This document shows positions 1 to 8,303 of a stretch of 50,539 bases of DNA, in pieces. The stretch is from a virus. The position numbers were made by a program, and so were the translations under genes. The stretch is from positions 1 through 50,539 of the IMG/VR virus record IMGVR_UViG_3300037258_000268, one strand, 5' to 3'. The stretch's first letter is position 1; every line of letters begins with the position of its first letter. The notes beneath the pieces were generated by a model, which saw nothing but the letters and a program-made list of their open reading frames with translations, did not search any database and had not been told where the DNA came from.

Positions 1-134
1 GCAGCCTTCTCCGCCCTTGACAGCCGCGGCCGCCGTCCACTGCGGCGCTGCTTCAGGCGCCTTTCCGCCTCCGACCGCAGCAGGTAGCCGGCGATCGCCG
101 CGGACACCGCCACGAAGGCGATCCCGCGCTTCAC
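1..134 (-). CDS. Small membrane-anchored protein, partial
   Basis: Reading leftward from a GTG at 134, the frame stays open to the window edge, so the C-terminus is missing. The visible 44 residues have one hydrophobic segment (IAFVAVSAAIAGYLL) followed by a strongly basic tail, suggesting a single-pass inner-membrane protein with a cytoplasmic positive tail. The GTG overlaps the stop of the upstream gene (GTGA, 131-134), the same coupling used throughout this operon, which supports the start. No family is recognised. Confidence 0.6.
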   Translation of the reverse strand, partial: MKRGIAFVAVSAAIAGYLLRSEAERRLKQRRSGRRPRLSRAEKA

Positions 135-421
135 CGCCACCACGCTCCCTTGGCTGCTCGCGTGCGGAGCTTCTCGCCGAGCTCGGCGGCCGCGGCCGCG
201 TCGACCGCGTCGCAGTGCTGCGAGACGTGCAGCTCGCCGCCTGCCAGCGGCCACAGCCACGCCCGCCACGCCTCCGGCTCACCGTCCCCGTCGACGCGGA
301 GAACCGAGCCGACGGCCAGGACGTGACCGCTGTGGTAGCTGTCCGGGGGCTCTGTGACCGCGATGACGAATCCACCGCGGTCACCGGCGAGCGCGACCTT
401 GATCATCGGGTAGACGCTCAT
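131..421 (-). CDS. Hypothetical early-operon protein
   Basis: A 96-residue protein starting at ATG 421, inside the ATGA overlap with the upstream gene. It is Trp/Ala-rich with a run of alanines near the C-terminus, and it has no membrane segment or recognisable motif. A longer in-frame start at 475 is less likely because it would overlap the upstream gene by about 58 nt instead of 4. Function unknown. Confidence 0.65.
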   Translation of the reverse strand: MSVYPMIKVALAGDRGGFVIAVTEPPDSYHSGHVLAVGSVLRVDGDGEPEAWRAWLWPLAGGELHVSQHCDAVDAAAAAELGEKLRTRAAKGAWWR

Positions 422-789
422 GCGCGCCGCCCGCAGTTCCAGCACTTCGCGTCGCCGCACCACGTCACGTCGCAACGCCTGCAGCGGCGCAGCATCCCGT
501 CGCCGTGCTGCGTTCCTCCTTGCAGCGCGCCCGCGCTCTCTCCCCCGAACACCAGCACGTTGGGCCAGCAGGGCGAAGATGCCGCGTCGAGCTCCCCGGG
601 AGCCAGCAGCGGGGACGCCTGGTAGTTGTAGACGGGCGCGAGCGGCTCGTCCGGGAACGGCTCAGGCTCGTACGGGGGCTGCGGCGAGACAACGCGCACA
701 GGCACCCTGCCGAGGCGCACGGGGCGCGCGACTTCCGCCGGGCGCCTCCACGGGTGCACCCAGCTGTGGTCGAAGATGGCCGGGATCAT
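418..789 (-). CDS. Hypothetical protein with C-terminal cysteine cluster
   Basis: A 123-residue protein starting at ATG 789, overlapping the upstream stop by 4 nt. The N-terminal two thirds are Pro-rich and probably flexible. The C-terminus carries a tight cysteine cluster (CRRC, then WC, then KCWNC) that could bind one or two zinc ions, as in small zinc ribbons. The partner (DNA, RNA or protein) is unknown. It is one of many small cysteine-cluster proteins in the window. Confidence 0.65.
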   Translation of the reverse strand: MIPAIFDHSWVHPWRRPAEVARPVRLGRVPVRVVSPQPPYEPEPFPDEPLAPVYNYQASPLLAPGELDAASSPCWPNVLVFGGESAGALQGGTQHGDGMLRRCRRCDVTWCGDAKCWNCGRRA

Positions 790-1400
790 GACCCGCTCCC
801 GCAGGTGATCCGGCAGCCGAGCGACCCCATCGGGTAACCGCACTTCCGGTGCCGTTCCAAGACCGGGTCGGGCAGCTTCACCTTGATGCAGCCGACACGG
901 TGCTCCGGCGGCGGCGCCCCGCACTCCGGGCAGCAGGCCGCGGCTAGCCGGGCCCGCTCAGCCGCCTCCGCGCGCTCGACGTCCTGCGCCCGTTCCCGGG
1001 GGCCGCTGAGCGCCACCGGCGTATGGTCGTGCGGTGCGGCCGCCAGCGGCGCCGAGGCTTTCCCGAGGGTGACCGTGACAGGCGCCGGCACGGGAACCTC
1101 CCCGGCGGCCTCCGCTTCCAGCCGCGCCCGGGATATGCCGCTGGTCAGCTCGTCCCTGCCTGTTCCCCGGTACACGTAGCCGCTGGGCTCGGGCAGCCCG
1201 TTGCGGGAAGCGCCGCCCGGGATCGCGCTACGGCCCGTTAGGTGCCGGCCGTCTCCCACCTGCTGTTCCTCCTGCTCCCTGATGCGTGCGAGTACGTTCT
1301 CCGGCCGTCCCCTCGACGGCCGGCCGGCCGCGGCCCCGTACACGTACGGGGCGAACTCCGGACTGGGTGCGCCGCCGGGGCCTTTCGCCGTGCGGTTCAC
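786..1400 (-). CDS. Hypothetical zinc-ribbon-like protein
   Basis: A 204-residue protein. GTG 1400 is chosen as start because it makes the GTGA overlap with the upstream gene; a longer frame to 1451 exists but would break the operon pattern. The N-terminal half is low-complexity and Arg/Gly/Pro-rich. The C-terminus has CCPECG followed about 10 residues later by a single Cys, then CGYPMGSLGCRITC, consistent with a zinc-binding fold. No family is recognised. Confidence 0.65.
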   Translation of the reverse strand: MNRTAKGPGGAPSPEFAPYVYGAAAGRPSRGRPENVLARIREQEEQQVGDGRHLTGRSAIPGGASRNGLPEPSGYVYRGTGRDELTSGISRARLEAEAAGEVPVPAPVTVTLGKASAPLAAAPHDHTPVALSGPRERAQDVERAEAAERARLAAACCPECGAPPPEHRVGCIKVKLPDPVLERHRKCGYPMGSLGCRITCGSGS

Positions 1401-1690
1401 CGTGCGCGGCCCGTTCTGGTACCGCCCTCGGCCGCGGCGCGACTGAAGCACGCGGCCGAGGGCGGGCTTATGGCCGCCCCGCTCCCCATGGAGGGGTCGG
1501 CGGGGAGCGGGGCGACGGTACCGGGCTCTACACAGCCCGGTACGGAACCGCGGCCGGCCGGCACGGGGGCACCGGCTTCCGCGGCGGCGTGGCCAGGAGC
1601 AAGCTCAACCGGCACGCCGTCTTGCCCCGGTCCGGACTGGGGGGAGTATCCGGACCGGGAGTCATCAGAGGAGATAAGGATCATGCTCAT
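1397..1690 (-). CDS. Hypothetical protein, low complexity
   Basis: A 97-residue protein rich in Pro, Gly and Ala, with both ends set by 4-nt overlaps with its neighbours. That context is the main reason to believe it is translated. After a short N-terminal stretch the sequence looks disordered, with no motif. A non-coding segment is the alternative, but it would break an otherwise continuous chain of coupled genes. Confidence 0.5.
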   Translation of the reverse strand: MSMILISSDDSRSGYSPQSGPGQDGVPVELAPGHAAAEAGAPVPAGRGSVPGCVEPGTVAPLPADPSMGSGAAISPPSAACFSRAAAEGGTRTGRAR

Positions 1691-1878
1691 GAGGCACCTG
1701 CATGCCTGCCGCGGGCCACCAGGAGCCTGCGGGCACCGCGCACCAGGTGCACGATCACCGTCACCGTGTCCGCCACGGCCGAGCACAGCCGCCACGCGCC
1801 CAGGACCAGCAGGGCCGTGACCGGGATGTAAGTCGCGAGGGGCTCGGCCTGCAGCAGCGCCATCACCGTCCCGTTCAC
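1687..1878 (-). CDS. Small single-pass membrane protein
   Basis: A 63-residue protein starting at GTG 1878 in a GTGA overlap with the HNH gene. Residues about 13-48 are hydrophobic (TYIPVTALLVLGAW, then VTVIVHLV) and are followed by a basic C-terminal tail (RGARRLLVARGRHAG). This could be one long or two short membrane segments. No family is recognised; a holin role cannot be argued because it sits among early genes. Confidence 0.6.
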   Translation of the reverse strand: MNGTVMALLQAEPLATYIPVTALLVLGAWRLCSAVADTVTVIVHLVRGARRLLVARGRHAGAS

Positions 1879-2522
1879 GCCGCACCGGCCATTTCCGGCC
1901 GGACCGTCGCGTAACCGCCTTCAGGCTTGAGCCAGACCGGCGACCTCCAGCCGGACTCGCTGAACAGCATCAGCGGCTCCATCGCCGGGTCCTGCCAGGT
2001 CTCCAGCCGGTAACCCTTGAGGGCCATCTCCGGGTCATCCGCCTTGTGCGCCAGGTTGTGGCTCGCCCGCGAGAGCGAAACGAGGTTGACCAGGCTGAAC
2101 GCGATCACCGGATCAGCCGTCCCGCCCATGCCGCGACGCACCCGGTGGTGAACGTCCACTGCGGCTTGGCCGGAGTGCAGGCAGGTGTACGAGTCACGTT
2201 CAAGGACCAGCTGCTTAGCCACTGCCCAAGCCGCGGCCTCCACCGACTCCGGGTTGGCGCCGGTGATCCGCGCGGCCTGCGCGACTGTCTCCTGGCCGGC
2301 GAGCACCAGGTGCACGGCAGCCTTGACTGAGCCTCGCGGCGAGCCCGGCCGGTCAGCCCGGGCCACGCTCGGGGGCGCCGGCGGCTTCCAAACGTGCCAG
2401 CCGCCGCACCCAGCCGGGCACCTGAAGAACTGCGCGCCCTCCGTCCGGCTGGCCTTCGACCTCTCGGCGGCTTCCTTCGACTCCCACCGCCTGCCGCACC
2501 TGCGCATCTCGGAACGGTTCAT
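1875..2522 (-). CDS. HNH endonuclease-like protein
   Basis: A 215-residue protein. The N-terminal part has a short zinc-like CPAGCGGWH motif. The central to C-terminal part carries an HNH-type core: YTCLHSGQ, then DVHHR, then an Asn and a late His in LVNLVSLSRASHNLAHK. HNH nucleases cut DNA with a single metal ion. Phage versions act in packaging, homing or recombination. Because it sits directly after an exonuclease and a helicase in a coupled operon, a DNA-processing role is more likely than terminase cooperation. Confidence 0.75.
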   Translation of the reverse strand: MNRSEMRRCGRRWESKEAAERSKASRTEGAQFFRCPAGCGGWHVWKPPAPPSVARADRPGSPRGSVKAAVHLVLAGQETVAQAARITGANPESVEAAAWAVAKQLVLERDSYTCLHSGQAAVDVHHRVRRGMGGTADPVIAFSLVNLVSLSRASHNLAHKADDPEMALKGYRLETWQDPAMEPLMLFSESGWRSPVWLKPEGGYATVRPEMAGAA

Positions 2523-3139
2523 GACGCCGGCCCCCGCTCGATCACGTCGAGCATCGCGGCGACCAGGTGACAGTCGCCGAGAGCCGAGTGCCGCTCGAAG
2601 TCGTCCGGGTCGATGCCCATCGCGTGAGCAAGGTCATCGGTGCTCGCGTCCATCGGCGGCGCGTCCAGGTGATGCGGCAGGTGGTGCGCCTGAAGCCGCG
2701 CCCAGGCCATCGAACCGATGTCACGCAGCCGGTAGTGCCACGTAGACGCGTGGCCGTTCGCGCGGAGGAATGCCGCCAGGAACCCGGCATCGAATGCCGG
2801 GTTTGCAGCTACCAAGGTCACGTTGTCGAGTAGCGGCGCGATGACGGCGGCGAGTGCGGCCGACTCGGACCACTCCAGGTCCCAGCCGGGTATTAGCTTC
2901 ACGAGGTCCCACGCGTTGACCGGCCGGCAGGCACACATGTCCTTGGTGCGCTCGTAGAAGCGCCCGACCGAAAGGGCCTGCGAGTCGGCTCTCGCCAGGT
3001 CCGGCTTCATCCGCCACAGGTGCTCAGTGCCGGTGGCCCGCTCGATCACAGCGAGTTCCCAGATGACCCCGGCTCCGGTTCCGTAGTCCGGGACTAGCGA
3101 GGTGGTCTCGCAGTCGACGATCACAACCGGCCGGCTCAT
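2519..3139 (-). CDS. DnaQ-like 3'-5' exonuclease (DEDDh)
   Basis: A 206-residue protein with the Exo I motif VIVDCETTSL near the N-terminus and an Exo III motif HSALGDCHLV near the C-terminus, where HxAxxD is the DEDDh signature. The enzyme should remove nucleotides from 3' ends of DNA using two metal ions. It is coupled on both sides by 4-nt overlaps, to the helicase upstream and the HNH protein downstream, which suggests joint work in phage replication or end processing. Confidence 0.85.
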   Translation of the reverse strand: MSRPVVIVDCETTSLVPDYGTGAGVIWELAVIERATGTEHLWRMKPDLARADSQALSVGRFYERTKDMCACRPVNAWDLVKLIPGWDLEWSESAALAAVIAPLLDNVTLVAANPAFDAGFLAAFLRANGHASTWHYRLRDIGSMAWARLQAHHLPHHLDAPPMDASTDDLAHAMGIDPDDFERHSALGDCHLVAAMLDVIERGPAS

Positions 3140-4647
3140 GCTGCTGCCTCCGATGCAGCGGGAAGGTAGTGGTCAACCCAGGCGAGCCCGCTCCGGTCCA
3201 GCACGTACATCCCGCGGGTGACCGCCACGTAGGCAAGCCGCGCCATCTCCGGGGGAATCCTGGGCAGCTGGTCCCTCGGGGCTTCGGGGTCACGCTTCGG
3301 CTCACGGAAGTCGTCAGCGATCTGGACCATCCGCCACTCGCGGCCCTTCGCCGAGTGCGCCGTCGAGATCGTGATGTCTGCCTCGGCGCCCTTCTCCTCG
3401 CTGCCGATCTGCGACAGGATCTCGAACAGGCCGTCGACCCCGTGCTCGTCGACCAGGCCGACGAACTGCTTCAGGTCCTCCCCGTCCGGGTCGTTGTCGA
3501 CGAAGTCCTGCAGCTGCCCCCAGCTGGTGAACGCCATCAGGTCCGGGTGGTCGCACGGCCGGCCGAGCTTCAGGTCCTTAGCAGCCTTGGTGAGGCTGAC
3601 CAGCTCGCCGGTGCCCTTCGGGAACGCGACCTTCAGGCCCTTCTCGATCGCGGCGATCGCCCGCTTGAGCGCCTCGCCGTTCGTGCGGCACAGCACCGCG
3701 TCAGGATGATCAGGGGCGACACCGATCCGGGACCGGATCTGCTCATAGCCGCGCAGCGGCAGGGGCGCACCCAGGAGGGCCAGCCACTTGTTGCCCTCAG
3801 CCGCGATGGAGGGACCGAACCGGAACGACTGGGTGAGCGACAAGACGGTGACGCCGGGCTCTGCAGCGAATCCCTTCATGGCGTCGACCGCGCCACGCCA
3901 CTCATAGATCGCCTGGTAGGTGTCGCCGACCATGATGACCTGCGTGCCGTAGGCGATCTGCTCGCGGACCATCGCCGCAACACAGGGGTTGGAGTCCTGC
4001 GCCTCGTCGAGGGCGATCACGTCGCCGGGCAGCTGCGGATGGGTAAGCGCGAACGCCTTCAGGTAGTAGTCGTGCTCCATCGGGATGAGCCCGGTGTCCC
4101 TGGTGATGTCCTGCTCCCAGATCCGCCGTGCGATCGGCGGCACGACCTGCTGCAGCGCCTCAAGCTCGTCGGGATCGGTGAACCGCTTCAGGTCCCAGGG
4201 CACATGCGACTTGGTGATGGTCTCGTCGGCGGAGTAGCAGAACTTCCTGATCGTCGCCTTGACGACAGAGGCCAGCTGGCCGGGCGACAGTACCCGCTTG
4301 TCGGTTAGCCGCTGCGGCCCGGTGATCTTCATCAGCTTCGCGAGCTGCGGGCCCGGCATGTACCTGCCGCCGCCGACCCGCTTCGCCATGCTGAGCATCG
4401 GCTGGAACGCGAGCCCGTGGCTCGTGTAGCAGCGGGTGTTGAGCGGGAACGCGGCCCGCGCGTCCAGCTGCGCCGCCTTGTTGTAGGCGAGGTACAGGAA
4501 CCGCTTGTCCGGTGACGCCTGCGCGAGCATCTTCAGGATCGTTGTTTTGCCCGACCCGGCGTAGGCGTTGACCACCAGGTTCTCGCCACGCCGGTAAGCC
4601 TCGATGATCGCGGCCTGCTCGGCTGTCGGAGTCCGCTCCGCGCTCAT
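3136..4647 (-). CDS. UvrD/Rep-family superfamily 1 DNA helicase
   Basis: A 503-residue protein with SF1A helicase motifs in order: Walker A AGSGKTT (about residue 30), motif II LDEAQD, motif III VGDTYQAIYEWRGA, motif IV region SLTQSFRFG, motif V STAHSAKGREW and motif VI AYVAVTRG. ATP-driven 3'-5' DNA unwinding is expected. It is shorter than cellular UvrD (about 700 aa), as is usual for phage versions. ATGA overlaps on both sides couple it to the exonuclease and to the gene upstream. Confidence 0.9.
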   Translation of the reverse strand: MSAERTPTAEQAAIIEAYRRGENLVVNAYAGSGKTTILKMLAQASPDKRFLYLAYNKAAQLDARAAFPLNTRCYTSHGLAFQPMLSMAKRVGGGRYMPGPQLAKLMKITGPQRLTDKRVLSPGQLASVVKATIRKFCYSADETITKSHVPWDLKRFTDPDELEALQQVVPPIARRIWEQDITRDTGLIPMEHDYYLKAFALTHPQLPGDVIALDEAQDSNPCVAAMVREQIAYGTQVIMVGDTYQAIYEWRGAVDAMKGFAAEPGVTVLSLTQSFRFGPSIAAEGNKWLALLGAPLPLRGYEQIRSRIGVAPDHPDAVLCRTNGEALKRAIAAIEKGLKVAFPKGTGELVSLTKAAKDLKLGRPCDHPDLMAFTSWGQLQDFVDNDPDGEDLKQFVGLVDEHGVDGLFEILSQIGSEEKGAEADITISTAHSAKGREWRMVQIADDFREPKRDPEAPRDQLPRIPPEMARLAYVAVTRGMYVLDRSGLAWVDHYLPAASEAAA

Positions 4648-5279
4648 GGTTCGACCACCCCAGTGATCGCGGCGAAGGCCTCGGCCGCGCGCTCCTCAAG
4701 CGTCGCCACGATCTCTCCGTGCTCGGTGACGGTGCCGTCCTTGAGCGCCGCGAGGACGGCCGCGGTGCCCTTCTTGCCAGGGGCATAGGAGAACTTGCCG
4801 GTGGGGTCGTGCCGGGACACCTCGGCGACCTTGACCGTCTCCCCGGTGGCGGTATTGGCCAGCCGGCCGTCGGTCTCCTCGCACGTCTCGGCGAGCGCCG
4901 CCCTGTACGCCGGGTTGATCCGCTGCTGAACCAGCTCGGGGAACTTCCCGCGGATCAGGTCGAGCACCCGCTTGTCGGTGAGCACCGAGGCCGGAAGGTA
5001 GTCCTCGACCTCATCAGGCGCGGACTCGTCGACCAGGGCGCGAAGCTTGCCCTCATCGAAGTGCACGTCGACCGCGCCGCGCTCGATCGACAGCGTGCCT
5101 GCCTCGATGCCGCCCGGCAGCACCGGCGTGACGGACTTGTTTCCCGCGAGCCGGTGGACGGCGTACGCCTTCTCTGCCGCCACGCGGGCGGCGCCGAGCT
5201 CGGCGGTGAGCTCGTCGTGCCGCACCCGGAGCACCGCCACCTTGACGGTGCACGCGGCTACCTGGCCTGCGTGGCTCAT
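4644..5279 (-). CDS. Hypothetical protein between ATPase and helicase genes
   Basis: A 211-residue soluble protein. The N-terminal 40 residues are alpha-helical with heptad-like spacing and may form a coiled coil; the rest is mixed and acidic. No catalytic motif is evident. Its position between the Sak4-like ATPase and the UvrD-like helicase, with 4-nt overlaps to both, implies a role in recombination or replication, such as an accessory or ssDNA-binding factor. That is inference from context only. Confidence 0.75.
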   Translation of the reverse strand: MSHAGQVAACTVKVAVLRVRHDELTAELGAARVAAEKAYAVHRLAGNKSVTPVLPGGIEAGTLSIERGAVDVHFDEGKLRALVDESAPDEVEDYLPASVLTDKRVLDLIRGKFPELVQQRINPAYRAALAETCEETDGRLANTATGETVKVAEVSRHDPTGKFSYAPGKKGTAAVLAALKDGTVTEHGEIVATLEERAAEAFAAITGVVEP

Positions 5280-6508
5280 GCCGGCACCAGTTCTTCCTGT
5301 GCCGGCTCCGGCTCAACCGGGGCCGGGGCCGGCGCGGCGGCGATCTCGCGCACCTTCGCGCTGTACGCCTCACGCAGCCCCGTCAGCCGCGGGCCCATTT
5401 CCGGCTTGCCCGCGAACACCTCGTCTATCGCGGCCTTGATCTTCACCGGGTCCTCGAACAGGGGCATCCCGGCGATCGACTCAAGCCACGCGTCGTCCGG
5501 GTCGAGGTCTTTGCGTGCTGCGGCCCGGGCGGCGCCGATCCGGCCGAGCATGGACCCGATCAGCTCCTCCTTGCCGTACTCGTTCAGCACGGTCATGGCG
5601 TAGCGGGCCTGCTTCGCGATCTCCCACAGTTCCCGGATCCGGGCGGAGCACGTCCACACGTCGACGGCCTCGGTGCGGATCTGCTCCGGGGTCATGTCCT
5701 GCCGCATCTCCGTGTAGCCGCCCACGGCCGCAGCGGAGGCATCAAGGCCGAGGGTGCCGAAGATCACCGACTCCAGGGTCCAGTCGTCTGCTAGCCGCCG
5801 GGGCGGGTCGATACCGGGCCTGATCGGGTCGTGCACGCCCTTCTTGCTGACCAGCAGCGGCCGGGCCTCGTTCGACAGGCGGATGTGGGCGGTCGCCGCG
5901 GACGGCACGCCCTTCTGGGCCTGGACGCTCCATGCCGGCTGCTTGCTCTTGGCGGGCTGCCCGTTCTCGAACAGGGTGACCTCGCCGCCCCGGGCGACCA
6001 TGATCACGATGCCGGGGAACGTCAGCAGGACCGCCATCAGTTCCCCGTGCCGGGCGTTGGAGTCGTTCCAGTAGTTCGGTGAGACGTCCACCTTGACGTC
6101 AGGGTCGGCTTCGAGTGCCTTGCGGCCGGCAACGGAGTTGGCCGCCCGGTGAGACGCCCAGTTCTTCAGGCCATCCCAGACAGCCGTCATCTGGTCGATG
6201 CAGAACACGAACGGCGGCTCGCCCGCTGCGACCGCCGCGGCCGCCACGTCCCGGACGTCCTTGGCGATGCCGATGACCGACGCCCATGTCCCGTCGTGCT
6301 CGGCGATCTCGAACCGGGAGCCGGGAATCCCTCCGTACTCGTTCCACATGGAGGTGTCCTCGCCGAGCACCAGGACCACGGTCCGCCCCACCTTCGGTGA
6401 CGCTGACAGCTCCGCCACGGACCAGGACTTTCCACTGTGCTGGGTGCCTTCGAGCAGGATGCGCGGCCATGCGGTACGGCCGCTGGGCTTAACCGTCTTC
6501 AGCGCCAT
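5276..6508 (-). CDS. Sak4-like RecA-fold ATPase (phage recombination)
   Basis: A 410-residue protein with Walker A GTQHSGKSW near residue 22 and Walker B FVFCIDQ near residue 95, in the AAA_24/Sak4 style of RecA-like phage NTPases. Members promote single-strand annealing with phage SSB proteins. ATG 6508 is chosen because it shares one base with the upstream TAA; the frame continues to 6697, but that part is Arg-rich out-of-frame noise. The C-terminal 100 residues end in a Pro/Glu tail. Confidence 0.8.
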   Translation of the reverse strand: MALKTVKPSGRTAWPRILLEGTQHSGKSWSVAELSASPKVGRTVVLVLGEDTSMWNEYGGIPGSRFEIAEHDGTWASVIGIAKDVRDVAAAAVAAGEPPFVFCIDQMTAVWDGLKNWASHRAANSVAGRKALEADPDVKVDVSPNYWNDSNARHGELMAVLLTFPGIVIMVARGGEVTLFENGQPAKSKQPAWSVQAQKGVPSAATAHIRLSNEARPLLVSKKGVHDPIRPGIDPPRRLADDWTLESVIFGTLGLDASAAAVGGYTEMRQDMTPEQIRTEAVDVWTCSARIRELWEIAKQARYAMTVLNEYGKEELIGSMLGRIGAARAAARKDLDPDDAWLESIAGMPLFEDPVKIKAAIDEVFAGKPEMGPRLTGLREAYSAKVREIAAAPAPAPVEPEPAQEELVPA

Positions 6509-7119
6509 TACTCCGCGCCCCCGATCTGCTCCAGGCTGCCGAAGGTGCTGTCGCCGAGTTCCGCGGTTCCCTCTGCGAGCGCGGTCCGGACCATGTCGAG
6601 GGCGGCGGCGTCGGTCGGGGCCCCGACGACGGCGTCGTTCAGGTCCGCGTACGTGCGGCTCTTGGCGACGTCGCCGTCGTCGGGGTCGGCGTACCACTGG
6701 GCTGCCAGCCAGAACGCGTCGGCGAGCAGGTCGCGGAGCACGGTGCCGCCCGGCTCTGGCTCTTCGGCGGGGGCGGCGGCGGCCCGCGGGCCGGTGCCGT
6801 AGTGCTCGGCCACCGCGCCGGCGAAGATCAACTCGCCGGAGCGCGGTAGCCGCTTCAGCCCGTCGCGGGTCCTCCGCAGCAGCTCAAGGTCGGCCTCAGG
6901 CGCGGCGAACGGGACAGGTGCGGTCAGGGCCGCGCTGCGCTCGCGGACGTCGAGCGGCGTCACTTCAACTGGGGTGAAGGTCGGCATGCCCGCCACGACC
7001 GGGGCGAACGGGCGCACCAGCGCCGGGCCCTCCGGGTCTAGCCTCGCGAGCCGCTTCGCCTGCTCTTCGGCGATGTCCATCCCGAGGTACGGCAGGCTCG
7101 CGGCGTCCATGGCGCTCAT
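6508..7119 (-). CDS. Hypothetical protein upstream of Sak4-like gene
   Basis: A 203-residue acidic, Ala-rich soluble protein with no membrane segment or motif. Its TAA stop overlaps the next ATG (TAATG), and its own ATG overlaps the upstream stop, so it is firmly part of the coupled operon. Function unknown; the Pro/Glu-rich segment in the middle looks like a linker between two small domains. Confidence 0.7.
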   Translation of the reverse strand: MSAMDAASLPYLGMDIAEEQAKRLARLDPEGPALVRPFAPVVAGMPTFTPVEVTPLDVRERSAALTAPVPFAAPEADLELLRRTRDGLKRLPRSGELIFAGAVAEHYGTGPRAAAAPAEEPEPGGTVLRDLLADAFWLAAQWYADPDDGDVAKSRTYADLNDAVVGAPTDAAALDMVRTALAEGTAELGDSTFGSLEQIGGAE

Positions 7120-7439
7120 GCGACTGCCCCAGTTGCCGTCTCCCCGGCCTCAGCCGCGGGGGCGTAGTAGACGGCTTCCGCGTCGGCCTCGTAGCCGGGA
7201 GTGGTCAGCCGGGCGACATACTGCGTGCGCTCCGCTGACCACATGGGCTTGACGCCCCACGCGGCGGCGAGCGCGTCGACCGCCTCCGGGGACTGGACGG
7301 TGAGCGCACAGCGGCTGAATGCCCGCGCCCGTGGCCCTGCCGCGTCGAGGGAAGCTGTCACGCGGGCGAGCATCTCCTGCGCCCGGCCCAGGTCCCCGTC
7401 CAGCCGCGTAGGCGCCGGGATCATCGGTGTGATGGTCAC
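7116..7439 (-). CDS. Hypothetical protein, first gene after the operon's internal terminator
   Basis: A 107-residue protein starting at GTG 7439, with an AAAGGAG ribosome site about 11 nt upstream. It is the first gene downstream, on the minus strand, of the hairpin at 7485-7510, so it may have its own promoter in 7440-7484. There is no recognisable domain. The AAWGVKPMW segment and alternating polarity suggest a small alpha/beta fold. Confidence 0.65.
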   Translation of the reverse strand: MTITPMIPAPTRLDGDLGRAQEMLARVTASLDAAGPRARAFSRCALTVQSPEAVDALAAAWGVKPMWSAERTQYVARLTTPGYEADAEAVYYAPAAEAGETATGAVA

Positions 7440-7441
7440 TT

Positions 7442-7484
7442 CGGATTCACTCCTTTGCTTGTAAGCTGTGCAGCGGATTCACTC
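7442..7484 (-). promoter_or_regulatory. 11-bp direct repeat before gene at 7439
   Basis: The 11-mer CGGATTCACTC occurs at 7442-7452 and again at 7474-7484, start to start 32 bp apart. The nearer copy overlaps the ribosome-binding region of the gene that starts at 7439. This could be a tandem operator or a duplicated leader. No clear -10/-35 pair was found between the copies. Confidence 0.4.
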
Positions 7485-7510
7485 GCCCCGGCCGCTGACA
7501 CGGCCGGGGC
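7485..7510 (-). terminator. Hairpin terminator inside the early operon
   Basis: A perfect 10-bp stem (GCCCCGGCCG paired with CGGCCGGGGC) with a 6-nt loop lies just after the stop of the gene at 7519-8022 when read leftward. It lacks a strong U-tract, as is common in GC-rich genomes, so it could attenuate early transcription instead of ending it. Confidence 0.6.
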
Positions 7511-7518
7511 ACCCTTCG

Positions 7519-8022
7519 TTAAGGGGCAAGTCCCTCCAGCGGGACCTCGCCGCGGAGCTCGCTGATGACGTCGGCCGTCGTGGCATCGCCGGACAGCTTC
7601 GGGCGGACGCGCTCGTAGGCGGCCTCGAAGTTCTTCCAGTCCGCCTCGGCGCTCTCGATGGAGCCCTCGGTGCGGCTGCGGATCATCGCGTAGGCGTTGT
7701 CCCAGTCATGGGCGGTCATCGTCATGACGGGCTTGGAGACGCCCGGCTGAACGAACAGGCGCGGCTTCAGGTCCGGGAACAGCTCGCCCTGGAGCGAGGA
7801 GACTGCGGCCGGCGCGGCCGGGTGCTGGTGCTCCCGGTGCCAGGCGTCGAGCGCGCGGCCGGCGTAGTCCGCGTAGATGGCGAGGATCAGCGGGTCGTCG
7901 GCCTTCGCGGCGATCTCGTCGCGGACAGCGGTAACGACCTCCTGGCGGGTGAGCGTGCCGCCGAGCCGCTGAGAGCCTTGGTGGTCGACGATGTCCTTGA
8001 GCCATGCGGGCAGCTGGTTCAC
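7519..8022 (-). CDS. Hypothetical early protein
   Basis: A 167-residue soluble protein coupled by an ATGA overlap to the HTH gene upstream. It is mostly helical by composition, with Trp/His-rich stretches (AWHREHQH, AHDWDNAY). No catalytic motif is recognised. As the third gene from the early promoter it is likely made early, possibly as a regulator partner or replication accessory; this rests on position only. Confidence 0.7.
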   Translation of the reverse strand: MNQLPAWLKDIVDHQGSQRLGGTLTRQEVVTAVRDEIAAKADDPLILAIYADYAGRALDAWHREHQHPAAPAAVSSLQGELFPDLKPRLFVQPGVSKPVMTMTAHDWDNAYAMIRSRTEGSIESAEADWKNFEAAYERVRPKLSGDATTADVISELRGEVPLEGLAP

Positions 8023-8303
8023 GCGAGTCTCCGGAGGGGGATGACGGCGGCGTCCTCGCTGTCACATTCCGCTGTCACGTTTCCGCCCCTCGGGGGCGTC
8101 TTTGTGACAGGCAGATGTGACACCGAGGCATCGGGGGCGTTGAGCTCGTCCCACCGCGCAAGATCGCGGCGGACGGTCTCGTAGGAGACTTCTTGCTCGG
8201 CCGCGATCTGCCGGAGGGACTTGCCCTCGCCGCGCAGGCGCGCGGCCCGCCTCATCCGGGCATCGCGGGGAGACTTCGGCTTGACCGGCTTGTAGGTCCT
8301 CAT
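8019..8303 (-). CDS. Small HTH DNA-binding protein
   Basis: A 94-residue protein with a clear helix-turn-helix at about residues 28-52 (GKSLRQIAAEQEVSYETVRRD), in the style of resolvase/sigma-type HTH domains, preceded by a basic arm. It overlaps its neighbours by 4 nt on both sides. It lies second in the operon after the Cro-like gene, so a transcriptional or origin-binding role is likely. Confidence 0.75.
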   Translation of the reverse strand: MRTYKPVKPKSPRDARMRRAARLRGEGKSLRQIAAEQEVSYETVRRDLARWDELNAPDASVSHLPVTKTPPRGGNVTAECDSEDAAVIPLRRLA

